Shown here: piece after piece, positions 47,196 to 56,997 of the stretch
Layout: every line of letters begins with the position of its first letter
How positions within the stretch are numbered: the stretch's first letter is position 1
Assembly (NCBI GenBank): GCA_036924285.1
Contig: JAYKYS010000007.1
Span: 2,914,001-2,978,000 of the forward strand
From: Asterella californica
Lineage: Eukaryota > Streptophyta > Marchantiopsida > Marchantiales > Aytoniaceae
Direction of reading: 5' to 3'
DNA: 64,000 nt
Notes under the pieces: generated by a model
What the model was told of the DNA's origin: nothing
Seen by the model: only the letters and a program-made list of their open reading frames with translations
Database searches by the model: none
Program-made: the position numbers and the translations under genes

Positions 47196-48949
47196 GAATC
47201 TGATACGGAAGATGATCAGAGTGTCTCAGAAGTAGATACCGGAGATTCTTACGATCAAGAATCCTCGTCTGAGGACGAAGGATTTGATCGAGATGAATCA
47301 TTACATCAGCTTAGTGCTATTGACTTGTTGCCTCGACCAGCAGTGGAAAAAGATTCTGACAAAGAAGAGTTGAGTGAGGCAGAGATTGTGAGAAGACTCT
47401 CTACCATGAAGTTTGGTATCAATGTTACTCAAGAGGAGAAAAGTAGATTCCTAGATATATTTCGAAAATATATCCATGTGTTTGATTTCAGCTACAAGGA
47501 TTTGAAAGAGGTGACTCTCAAGACTCATCGAATCGAATTGGAGGAAAATGCAAGACCAGTTCGACAAAAGCAGAGAAAGGTCAATCCTACAACAACAATG
47601 ATGGTCAAGGAGGAGATAGACAAGTTGAAGGAAGCGAGTTTCATCTATGAGGTGGAGAACTCAGAATGGGTTTCACCCATTGTGATTGTCAAGAAGAAGA
47701 ATGGTAAGCTGCGAGTGTGCATAGACTATAACAAGTTGAATGCAGTTACCAAGAAGGATTATTATCCTCTACCATTATAGATCAGATTTTGGAGGAAGTT
47801 GCTGGTCATGAGTGGTACAACTTTGGTGAGAGTTATAGTGGACATAACCAGATCAAGATAGCACATGAGTACCAACAGTTGACTACTTTCACTACTCCTT
47901 GGGGAACATTTGCATTTCGGGTGATGCCATTCGTACTGTGTAATGCTCCGGCCACGTTTCAAAGGTTCATGAACAAGGTGTTTGAACCATTCATAGGGAA
48001 GTTTGTTCGGGATTTCATTGACGATTTCTGTGTGTACGGAAGAAAAGAGGACCACTTTGATCATGTGATCAAAGTTTTGCAGCGGTTGGAGCAAGCCAAC
48101 GCTTCTCTAAATCCAGAGAAGTGCATCTTTGGCTGCGAAGAAGGTCTACTGTTGGGACACATCATTTCCAAGAATGGGATTGCGGTAGATCCCGAGAAGG
48201 TGAAGAAGATTATGGATCTTCCATTTCCGATCAACTTGACAAAGTTGAAACAATTTCTTGGCATGGTTGGATATTATCGTAAGTTTATCTTTTCCTTCTC
48301 AAACAAAGCAATAGCTTTGACTATGTACATGAAGAAGGGAGTTGATTTTGACTTGATAGTGCATGATCATAAGGCAAAGGAAGCATTTGAGGAGCTGAAA
48401 AAGGCATTAGTGACAGCTCCTATACTTGCTAAACCTGAGTGCAGTAAAGCATTTATTCTGTATACGGATGCCTCCAATGTAGCAATTGGATGTACATTAA
48501 GTCAGTTAGATGGAGATGGGCATGATCATCCTATAGCTTATGCTAGTAGGCAGATGGTTCCAGCGGAGAAGAATTACTCCGTGACTGAACGAGAAGGATT
48601 AGCGGTGATCTTTGGATTGAAGAAATTTCGACACTACTTGCTAGGAGGAAAATTTTTCATAGTCACAGATCACAAGGCTTTAAAGTATATCTTTAATTTG
48701 CTTAATGCCAAAGGTCGTATTGCTCATTGGAAGATCCTTCTAACAGAATACGATTACGTGATCGAAGATAGACCTGGGAAAAAGCATACGAATGCTGATC
48801 TTTTGTCGAGGGCTTATGATGATGAGGGAGAAGAACCGTTTGATGATTCATTTCCAGACGAACATCTGATGACCATCACAAGCACTGAGGAGATACCGGA
48901 CGAGTACAAGAAAATCTGGAGTTTCCTTACAGATGGTTCTTTTCCATAA
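47196..48949 (+). pseudogene. Ty3/gypsy reverse transcriptase and RNase H, frameshifted
   Basis: An acidic Ser/Asp/Glu linker in one frame (47196-47780) leads into RT ([37 protein letters not shown]). One base is missing at about 47778, and RT resumes in the gag-pro frame: EEVAGHEWYNFGESYSGHNQ, MPFVLCNAPATFQRF, FVRDFIDDFCVYG (motif C intact), then RNase H (YTDASNVAIGCTLSQ, TEREGLAVIFGLKKFRHYL, VTDHKALKY). Motif A carries Glu in GESYSG where the family has the catalytic Asp (LDGYSG), and MPFGL is MPFVL. With the frame change from protease and a TAA at 48947-48949, this copy cannot make an active polymerase. Confidence 0.85.
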
Positions 48950-50200
48950 GGTATGCATATTCGAGAACGTAACGCGTTGATCAAGAGATGCAAACCTTAC
49001 ACCATGGTGGAGGGAATTCTGTTTCATCAAGGAGCAGATGGGTTACTAAGGAGAGCAGTTGGTCAGAAGGAGGCATTCAAGTTAATGCACGCGTTTCACG
49101 ACGGAACTGTTTGCGGAGGTCACTTTGCTGGTAAGATAACAGCATTCAAGATTTTGGATGCGGGTTATCACTGGAGAGGGATTTTTAAAGAGTGTTTAGA
49201 CTATTGCAAAACTTGTGACGTATGTCAAGCATTTGCTCTAAAGTCTACTAGAACACCTCCGTTAAGATCAACTCCAGTATAAGGGCCGTTTGAGAAGTGG
49301 GGTATTGACTTTGTAGGTCCTCTTAATAAGACACCTCGAGGCAATAGATACATTGTAGTCGCCACTGACTATTGTACCAAGTGGGTAGAGGCTAGACCTT
49401 TGAGGGAGACTAATGAAACAGAAGTCGATAGATTCCTATGGGAGAAGATCGTCACCAGATTTGGATGTCCGTTAGAGTTGGTCTCAGATAGAGGAGGAGA
49501 GTTCGTAAGGAGCATGACTATTGCTATGCTACAACACTTTTCTATCAAGCCACGAGTAACGACCTCATACAAACCAAATGCTAATGATCTTGCGGAGAAG
49601 ATCAATCTCACACTCTGTATGATGCTCGTCAAAGATGCTGGTGTTGAGACTGCGAAACATACTTGGGATAAGAGGCTACATGCCATCTTATGAGAGTATC
49701 AAACAACAACAAAGACTTCTACTGGATACTCCCCATTTCGACTGATTTATGGAGTGGAGTCCAAGTTGCTCATCCAATTGGATACTTTTCAAACTATTCA
49801 ACGAAAGTTGAAGAGGTCGAGAGGAGAAGATGTGGTCAGATCAAGAAGGGAGCAACTCATGGAGTTAGAAGAGACCCGAGCGATAGCAATGATCCGGATG
49901 GAACGAGCTCAAGCGTATCAAAAGAAGAGTTACGACAAACGGTTGGGCAAGAGGGAGGTAAAACCTTTTCAAGTCGGAGATTGGGTAATGTTGTATGATG
50001 CTATCAGATTCAAGAGGGTTAGGAAGAAGTTTCTTCCTAGATATTTTGGTCCTTTTGTTGTAGATAAGGTGTGGAGCAACTTCACATATGACCTTCAAGA
50101 GTTGGGAGGAAGGAGATTCGATCGGGTCAACCATGACAAGTTGAAGTTGTTTCATCGACGAAAGTTCTCTCTTCACTCCGAAGACGGAGCGAAAATTTAG
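48950..50200 (+). pseudogene. Ty3/gypsy integrase with two internal stops
   Basis: Continues the same frame as RNase H. Zinc domain HHCC: HAFHDGTVCGGH ... CKTCDVCQ. Core: WGIDFVGPL (first Asp), LVSDRGGEFV (second Asp), and LAEKINLTL where the Glu is in place. The C-terminal part (SYDKRLGKREVKPFQVGDWV, then FGPFVVDKVWSNFTYDLQEL) ends at TAG 50198-50200. Nonsense codons: TAA at 49280-49282 before GPFEKWG and TGA at 49691-49693 where the family has Trp. A polypurine-like AGTCCGGGGGTAAAA follows directly before the next LTR. Confidence 0.85.
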
Positions 50201-50378
50201 TCCGGGGGTAAAATGTAATGACCTATGTGTAATAAGTAGAGTCCTACTTATCAACTAGAGGAGAAATTGGTCTGGTAGAAGTCCTTGGTATAAGAATTAG
50301 TTATGGCTAAGTTGGCCAAAGAATACATGCAGCAAATAGTACTTCTACCAATAGGCGAGTGCGCCAAAAGTCCGCCGG

Positions 50379-50506
50379 GAAACTTCCAGAAGGAAGTTTC
50401 TAGAAGGAAGCTTCTAGAAGGAAGTTTCTAGAAAGAAGCTTCTAGAACTTTCCAGCCGGGAAGCTTCCAGAAGGAAGTTTCTAGAAAGAAGCTTCTAGAA
50501 CTTTCC
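50379..50506 (+). promoter_or_regulatory. Array of perfect heat-shock elements in LTR2
   Basis: Perfect three-unit sites: GAAACTTCCAGAA (50379-50391), TTCTAGAACTTTC near 50441, GAAGCTTCCAGAA near 50459, and TTCTAGAACTTTC near 50493, all with the 2-base spacing of HSF trimer sites. Additional TTCTAGAA pairs lie between. The block is a ~54 bp unit repeated with one internal expansion. It lies about 130 bp upstream of the TATA box at 50640. Confidence 0.85.
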
Positions 50507-50639
50507 AGCGAGCCTTCTACGTGGTTCATTCTGAACCTCTAGATGTTGTTCTAGATCTAAGGCTGCATGTAAGCCACATCAGCGATCCGCGTGAGAGATG
50601 AGCATTGGCCGGAAGCTTATCATGTACTATTCCTCTCAC

Positions 50640-50649
50640 TATATAAAGG
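50640..50649 (+). promoter_or_regulatory. TATA box of LTR2
   Basis: TATATAAAGG about 70 bp before the LTR end, the usual U3/R position. Confidence 0.7.
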
Positions 50650-50710
50650 CTGTGAATGCACCACCACGGGCATTCGAGTTTCGAGTTCACTCTAGAGCCT
50701 CATCTTACAA

Positions 50711-50724
50711 TGGTATCAGAGCAG
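50711..50724 (+). promoter_or_regulatory. Initiator tRNA-Met primer-binding site
   Basis: TGGTATCAGAGCAG, one base after the LTR2 end, matches the plant iMet PBS TGGTATCAGAGC. Confidence 0.9.
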
Positions 50725-50826
50725 GAAACTCTAAGAGAGCGGATTACCCCTCTTAGAAGGACCTTTGATCGAGGTACCTAGCAATTGGAACTCTGAGTGC
50801 GCTGAAAGGATCAAGAGAGCTATGCG

Positions 50827-51042
50827 ATGGATGGGGGTAGATTTCCAGCTCCAGAATTACCATTCTTGAATCCTTTTCATATCAAGCTTATGTATATGCG
50901 TCGAGAGCATTTTCGAGTGTATCTTGTTTATCATTTCGGTGAGGATTTCATGGGTCAAGTGATGAATTCGCCAGTCCTGGTGATTCTTCCAGTAGTGACA
51001 TATGCAGCTAGTTGGGATTTGACCGTCTACATCTTGATTTAG
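50827..51042 (+). CDS. Small ORF upstream of gag (accessory ORF B)
   Basis: 71 residues. LYMRREHFRVYLVYHFGEDF-type region: REHFRVYLVYHFGEDFMGQV, then SPVLVILPVVTYAASWDLTV. Its 3' end meets the start of ORF C, and the two are clearly related, so this looks like a tandem gene duplication. Function unknown. Confidence 0.45.
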   Translation: MDGGRFPAPELPFLNPFHIKLMYMRREHFRVYLVYHFGEDFMGQVMNSPVLVILPVVTYAASWDLTVYILI

Positions 51043-51047
51043 TGAGC

Positions 51048-51251
51048 ATGGATCTAAACTTACCCGCTCCTGTTCCCTTCAACACGTGGATGGAGATCCG
51101 CTATGTTTGCAGACCGAAATCGTTACATAGAGAGTTTGTGATTAGAAATTTTGGTGAGGATTTCTACCGCGAGATAATTGATTCTCCTGTCCCTTTTGTA
51201 GTACCTGTAGTATACGAACGTTTCCGAGTGGCCGTCATAACTTTGTACTAG
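51048..51251 (+). CDS. Small ORF upstream of gag (accessory ORF C, paralogue of B)
   Basis: 67 residues from ATG at 51048, six bases past ORF B's stop. LHREFVIRNFGEDFYREIID, then SPVPFVVPVVYERFRVAVIT. Shares NFGEDF/HFGEDF, SPV..V.PVV.Y and the hydrophobic end with ORF B. Both start LPAP/APELPF-like. Confidence 0.45.
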   Translation: MDLNLPAPVPFNTWMEIRYVCRPKSLHREFVIRNFGEDFYREIIDSPVPFVVPVVYERFRVAVITLY

Positions 51252-51298
51252 GAGAAGCTTGAAACTTACATGTCGTAAGAGAGAGAGAGAGAGCGATC

Positions 51299-52567
51299 AT
51301 GGAGCAACAACCTCCAAATCCAGAGTTGGTGATGCAGGAACTGATGCAAGGCATGTTGACCGAATTTCGAGAAATGAAGATGACGGTTGAAGCATTACAG
51401 AACAAAATGCTGAACCTCGAGGGTCAGAGTATGACAGACGTTGCAAGAAGAGGACCGTCTCAAGGAGTACCGGTGGTGGGAGAGCAAGCTGCACCAAGAG
51501 AACCCGTGGCACAAATCGTTAGAGCTCCAGTCGATGAGGAAGGTGCCCTACTACTACGGATGAAGAAGACATGTAACATTGAACCGTACAAAAGCCAACG
51601 ACTTATGGGAGTAGTCGAGAATTGGATTTCTCGGATGAATCGATATTTGCGACTTTTCAGTACGCAAATCACGGACCACGTAGCGGGAGTGTTTGCGTGT
51701 GGCTACTTGACTGATAAAGCTCTCACGTGGTATGATGCATGGGAGAGATCGGTGTTGGCGGAAGGGAGGACAGTCACATGGACTGCAATGCAAGAAGGGT
51801 TGTTGAAGAATTTCCAGTCTGTGGACTCGGTGCAAATGGCTCGAACGAGGATGTGAGGATTGAAACAGAAGGGAAGCCTTCAAGAGTATGTAGAAGCCTT
51901 CCTCGACTTGCAAGTTGCAATCACTGATATGAGTCCGGCGGAGGCTCTTGATAATTTCAAGAGGGGGTTGAAGGAAAGAATTCGACAAGAAGTAATGGTG
52001 CAAAACCCACTCACGGTTTTTGAGGCCATCGCTTGCACTCAGAGAATTGCTGGAGCATTAGGAGGAGAAGTGATGATTCCACCAAATCATCAGAATAGAT
52101 CCGAAATCCCGTATGCAAACGGTCCGACACCCATGGAGCTAGGCAACATCCGCTATCAGCCACGACAATTTCAAGGTGGAGATCGTCGAGGGCGGTCAGA
52201 AGAAAGACGTCGAGGAGCTCCTAGAGGAGAAGGTGTCAGGAATGCTACACCTCAACTCGAGCAACGTCGATGTTACAGCTGTGGGCGATTCGACCACATA
52301 GCTGCACCTCGCGGCCTTACTGGTGCAAGGAGGGAGAAGAAAGGCGAGGGAAGGAGAAGGAGATTGACAAAAAACAATGCACAATTGATTGTCACGGATG
52401 GAGTCTTGGAAGGGACCCAGGTGAGAGTACTAATTGATCCTGGTGCAACAGAGAACTTTTTGTCTCGATCGACTGCTATGAAGTTGGGAATGGAGTTAGA
52501 AAGTGATGAGAATGAAGAGGTAGAACTGCCCAATAGAACCCTAAGTGGTTCTCTGAACCAAGGTTAG
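51299..52567 (+). pseudogene. Second Ty3/gypsy Gag-protease, one nonsense codon, truncated
   Basis: Starts MEQQPPNPELVMQELMQGML with a coiled-coil-like N-terminus. Capsid region: VAGVFACGYLTDKALTWYDA, TWTAMQEGLLKNF, then TGA at 51854-51856 (Arg codon expected), the same frame continuing GSLQEYVEAFLDLQVAI and FKRGLKERIRQEV. CYSCGRFDHIA starts a zinc knuckle that loses its last Cys. Protease start: VRVLIDPGATENFLS. The frame ends in unrelated sequence at 52567, before RT. It is a different family from the 45311 gag. Confidence 0.8.
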
Positions 52568-53560
52568 AACCTTGGGTTAGGACACAAGGGCCTACCCCAA
52601 GAGGGCCCCAGACGAACGCTGACCTAAGGGGGCGAGACTGAGAACGGGCTGAAACATGAGTCTCAGACATAGGTCTGAGACGTGGGTCCGAGACGTGGGT
52701 CCGAGACGCAGACGAACCACAGGGTTCGACCCTGGGTCTGGACCACAGGTTTTGGAAAAACTGCTAAGTGTTGGAGCTCCAGGGACGTTTTAGGTCGTGG
52801 ACGGAGCTCCACGTAAGATCTCGAGGCGAGTGAGATATCATTGGAAAGGTCTCGTCGAGAGCTTTCCAGTGATATATAACACTCCTCGATCTGACCTCCG
52901 AGCTGGAAGTTATGGCCGAACCACAATCGGGTTGTGGTATAATTTTCAGGGACCAAAGAGGAGGGCGGGGCCGCCGATCCCCAGAAGTATATATGAGGGG
53001 GGCTCGATGCCTGGGTGGGCCATGACGAGTCACCCGACCCCAAGGTTTGGCAGGCGGACTCTGGGGGTATGAGATGATGGCTGGGCCAGTTCCAAGGCAC
53101 GTTCCGATCTAGACTTGAACGTCTAGACTTAGGAACGATGTAAGGGCTGGGACAAGACTAGGGAACGAGTCGGCGGGTTAGACCACCGTTCGGGAACCTA
53201 GACCCAGACGGACATCACGGGCGGTTGGGCCGCTAGGTGTGCTGGAGGCACCGTTTAGGACCTTGGACTTTATGGGAAGTCCGCCCCAAGTCATATTGTG
53301 ACTTGCTCATGTTTGGGACCGACTTAGGCGGATCTAAGTCGGGACTTAGGATTGCTGAGCTTGATGATTAGGGAGACAGTCCGGCTCCGGTCCGGACCAA
53401 ACAGAACTAAGGTAAGTGGTGCATGGACGCTAACTTGTGATTGTGTTTGCAGGTTAGCGGTGTAAAGTTTGCGACCTACTGAGCTAGAGCTTCCGCTGGC
53501 GCAACAAGGCGGTAGGTGCGTGAAACTCATTGTGGTTCAAAAATACTAGAGTAGTTGTAA
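52568..53560. other. GC-rich block, possibly part of another LTR or unit
   Basis: Clearly higher GC than its flanks. Near 52556 an AACCAAGGTT / GAACCTTGGGTT palindrome; 52655-52715 has GGTC(T/C)GAGACGTGGGT repeated three times. Towards the end, CGCTGGCGCAACAAGGCGGTAGGTGCGTG resembles U5 regions of plant gypsy LTRs. No coding motif. Cuts the second protease. Confidence 0.4.
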
Positions 53561-54733
53561 ACTTATAGTGTAAGTGTAAACGTTTGCGTTCGTAATAAGG
53601 GTGTGGTCAAGTAAATCCATGCTACAGTACATAGAGGTGGAAAAAATCGTCAAGAAATACAGATAAGGTATGATTTTGTTGTCTATATGGTTCAAGGTCC
53701 TTATAATGCTTTAACTTCGATTTAACGGGATAATATGCCTTACCCAAAGTGAATGACGTTTACTTAAAGTATGAACGTAATGAACGTAATGAATACAATG
53801 CTAGCGTTCTATGGAGAGGCATGGACAAACTAAGTTCGCAAACTAACTAACTCTCTCCAGAACACATGCAACGTTTATATTTCTCTCCGAATCCAGGTAA
53901 AGGACGACATAGACTTGAACAGTAACTCCGCCCTCATGACGACATGTGCCCGGGAGCTATAGTCCTTCCACGTCTTATCCATCACCCTCTTTGAGTAAGA
54001 TTGTCTTGCAAATCGGTACTCTCTGTTGTAGCTTAGCATCAATTAGTATATATACATAGTTGATCAGTGGGCGGAATCATATGTGATATGTGGTTCATAA
54101 CCCATCCTCACAACTCGCTCGGTTGATAACAAGAAAACCAATGGATCAATTAAAATAGTCACCTCCTTTCAATCGGTTGAGTTCACAGAACCAATGATGG
54201 ATTAATTTAAATAATAAACATAAACATTCACATGTACCGTCTGTCGAGGATCTTAAGGCACACCCTGTTCTGCTTCAAGACCCAAGGGTCCTGAAGAGGA
54301 GATAGTGTTGTCTTTCTTTCAATCTGCGCAGTGCCAAGTCCCGTCGAGACTAATCCACTACACTTAGCAAATGAGAAGACTCGAGTCGAGTATCCACTAA
54401 TAGTCCTATTATGCCAAAAGGAAAAGTTCACTACACTCTGCAAATGAGAAGACAAGAACTCGGCTGAGGGAGAGGGAACATAAAGCTTCTATCACTAGTA
54501 CTGGAGCCTTGTCTCTTTTATGCCAGTAAGTAGTTCTCACGATAAGAATAAGATCTTCTACCTAGTACCGAAACATGGACAAACTAAGTTCGCTGTTAAC
54601 CAGAAGAACCATGAACCTGCCGAGTTAACAACATCCATCGTGAGACTACCGACAGCAGGCAAAGGTTCCAAACCTGCTTCGTCATCAGTAACCTAAACTA
54701 CCCTGTCGGGGTGTGCTAAAGCAACTACAACTT
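53561..54733. other. Unassigned interior of the large element
   Basis: No convincing ORF. ATGGACAAACTAAGTTCGC occurs at about 53822 and 54576, and CAAATGAGAAGAC at about 54369 and 54441. Confidence 0.4.
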
Positions 54734-55051
54734 TCGTGTATACTAGCGCTAGCGGAGGCCAATGAGACTCTAGTGTCCGCAGATGAAGATGTAGCAAAAG
54801 CAATGATGGAGGGTGTACAATAGAGAGTTCGTGATGCTGAGATTGCTGTACAAAAAGCAGAGAAGCAAGCTGCGTCAAGAGCAGCAGCTTTCGCTGCACC
54901 AAAGAGAAACTTGCACAACAAGTTCGAAAACCTCCAGAGTCCCATTCCCTGTACGATCCACAACTACACGATCGATAAACTTGATGAACCTCAAACAGGA
55001 AACGATATCGTCAGGATGGAGGTTCACTTCGAATTTCTTCCACAATCCTAG
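54734..55051 (+). pseudogene. Helical Ala/Glu-rich coding relic, perhaps the transposase C-terminus
   Basis: One frame reads LALAEANETLVSADEDVAKA, one TAG (about 54822), then RVRDAEIAVQKAEKQAASRA, ending KLDEPQTGNDIVRMEVHFEF and a stop at 55049-55051. Coiled-coil-like. Same strand and order as the transposase, so it could be its tail beyond the LTR insertions. No SWIM motif is seen before it. Confidence 0.35.
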
Positions 55052-55057
55052 TACGGG

Positions 55058-55794
55058 TCAACTCCATCTCCACGCAACAAGCATGCCTAAGACGAACAAT
55101 GTTATTGTTATGCTCATAGCCCCTATAAAAAAACCTACGTAGAATTCACTACTTCTGATACGAGCGTGAAAAAGCAGTACATTCGAACTATTGTGCACTT
55201 CATCTTCAGCTACACGCGAAGCGCCATCATTTTCAATCCGTTGATCAGATCCAGGGAGATGATTGTGCTCCTCTCTAGATGATGACTCCGACGTGTTGCT
55301 TACAACATCAGTGGTCGAGGTCTCTGATGAAAACAATACGCGTTTCACACAAGGATTTGTCTGCTCGATCCTCATGTATTTCTCATCGAAGTCTTCTTCT
55401 TGAGAGCAGTCAGTTTTACGATCCAAAAACTCCCGACGAGTCTCTCTAGTAAAACAATACCCTCGTCTTTCTGCTCCAGTTGGTGAAATTCGTCCGCTGA
55501 CATTTGCAGTAAACTTGAAGACGCGTCCCAAGCCACGGCCCAGCTCTCAGTCGACTCGTCCACGATCAACAGTAACCGATAACATCTTCTCATGAGACTC
55601 ATCTTTCGACATCGATTACAATACAAGTGCGCCGCTATGAGCTTCTTTCCACAGTTGAAACACCCATCGTAGGTCCGAAATCCGTCTTTCTCATAAATGA
55701 GGATCTGCATTTTCATTCGAACAGTTTTTGACGTTCTTCCACTCTCAAGACAATCGAGTACATATTGCAAGTTTACATGAGCATCCGCTTTCAT
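55058..55794 (-). pseudogene. RPA-like C4 zinc ribbon/OB-fold protein with C-terminal membrane segment, one frameshift
   Basis: Starts at ATG 55794 (minus), just inside the right-hand array. CFNCGKKLIAAHLYCNRC is a CX2CX10CX2C zinc ribbon. It is followed by YRLLLIVDESTESWAVAWDA, then LLQMSADEFHQL and LLERLVGSFWIVKL, the strand order of the RPA70 C-terminal OB-fold (YRL-V-D-T, FD/WD, SA-EL, G--W-F-L). After FWIVKL one base appears missing (near 55420), and the last OB strands (EEDFDEKYMRIEQTNPCVKR) lie in the next frame. An acidic Ser-rich linker follows, then a hydrophobic helix (YVGFFIGAMSITITLFVLGM) ending WRWS at the stop 55058. RPA-type proteins bind single-stranded DNA. A membrane helix is not expected in the family. 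It could be intron-spliced rather than frameshifted. Confidence 0.65.
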
Positions 55795-55869
55795 CGCACA
55801 TTACGCCTTATGAACAATAACCCACTAGACTCGAATGAACTAGCAACTCCAGTTGAATTTGAAATATAG

Positions 55870-56345
55870 GACACTGGTACCTCTCTCTCTCTCGCTATCG
55901 CTTTGTGCCCTCGCTCTCACTATCCCGCTATGATACTTGCCATTGTCATCCTCGCATCCGTGTCCATCGCTCACAACCAACAGTAGTACCTCATTCATGC
56001 CACTGTCACACTCGCTACGAACCGCTGTCACCTTCGCATCGAATTTGAATTTGAATTCCGTCAATGTCGCTATGTCGCTGTCACCTCACCGTCGCTACCC
56101 TACCGCGCCGCGCTACTCCGCTCTCGCGATATCTCGATACCTCGCCGTCGCTATGCCGTCGTCTCCTCTACACCTCGTTCCCTTTTTATTGTAGTCGAAC
56201 TTGGCTCCAACGGTGTGGTCATCCCCGCTACAACGGACCGCGAACGGTCACAGTGACCGGACAAGTCACCTAACTTTCGCATTAAAACGTCTTTAATCTC
56301 CACACGCTCGATCACACTTTAATTTGAGAAATGGTGACACCACTG
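55870..56345 (-). repeat. Right subterminal array and terminal inverted repeat
   Basis: Read on the minus strand from 56345, it gives the same ordered blocks as 38679-39020 for about 320 bp and then AGCGA-type repeats down to about 55870. The start of the RPA-like gene lies directly inside. Confidence 0.8.
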
Positions 56346-56997
56346 TAGGGTTCGGTTTGAACGGAGTCTGTAAACAAATTTACATCTTTGAGAAGCTTCA
56401 TGACCCTTCTCGAAATTTGAACTGAACTTGTCATAAATATACTAATTATGAAACTTGAAATTACATCAAATGACATAAGTATGTTACATGTATCTCTTGA
56501 AGTGCCCTGTAATGTTTACATTGGATTGCAGTGACGTGCATTACAAAAATTGGAGTCTAGAGCTACGACTGAAATTTGAGACCCCCTATTGCTCGGTTTA
56601 CTACCCGTTCTATGCATCTAAACCCGCGTCAACCGCACTATGCTAGGCGCTTAGCCCCGATGTTCTTCCTCCCAGCGGGGCGTTGGTTGCTTTGCCCTTG
56701 GGATCCCTCTTTCCCTTGTGTCTTCCATCGTCGGCTATTCATTGCGTCTCGTGATTCTCACTATGCTAGTAAACTAGAATTAGTCGGCCGGGTGGAAAGT
56801 CCATCCAAGGTAGAGTGAAACCAAATCTGAATCACTAGAAAGTTGAATTTTCTTTTAGCCCATATGGCAGCGACAAAGACTTCTTCATCTTAAGTCAACG
56901 ATGAAAAGACTTTATTCAAAGCGAAGAAAAACAAAAAGTAGTGCACTCTCTCGACCGTATGCTAATATCACAAAATACATTACATAACAAAAAGAGC
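56346..56997. other. Spacer right of the large element
   Basis: No gene supported. Confidence 0.4.

Larger units (their letters stand above)
50214..50709 (+). mobile_element. Long terminal repeat (LTR2) with heat-shock elements
   Basis: TGTAATGACC ... CATCTTACA, 496 bp, TG..CA ends. It follows the integrase and a polypurine-like tract, so in position it is the 3' LTR of the first element. It is also immediately followed by an initiator-tRNA-Met primer site, so it also acts as the 5' LTR of the second gag. Apart from the first ~15 bases it does not resemble LTR1. Confidence 0.75.
38679..56345. mobile_element. Probable 17.7 kb terminal-inverted-repeat transposon (MULE-like) with nested LTR elements
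   Basis: The left end starts CAGTGGTGTCAC at 38679 and the right end is its complement finishing at 56345. The inward ~320-340 bp on each side are recognisable inverted copies: TTTCTCAAATTAA, GACGTTTTAATGCGAAAGTT, AGCCAAGTTCGACTAC, GTAGCGACGGTGAGGTGA and CGGAATTCAAAT occur in the same order. Both ends continue into AGCGA-rich arrays. Inside are a MULE-type transposase reading rightward from the left end and an RPA-like gene reading leftward from the right end, with about 10 kb of LTR retrotransposon sequence inserted. Long TIRs and inward convergent genes are MuDR-like. No matching 8-9 bp target duplication is seen at the ends, so precise termini are provisional. Confidence 0.7.

Noticed and set aside
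53540..53560. AGAGT recurring after the LTR chain as a 5 bp target duplication of LTR1
   Set aside because: A 5-mer match with no LTR end beside it and no continuing transposase frame.
38665..56360. Target-site duplication at the ends of the large TIR element
   Set aside because: Flanks AGGTTCTT and TAGGGTTC share only GGTTC with an offset; not a credible duplication.
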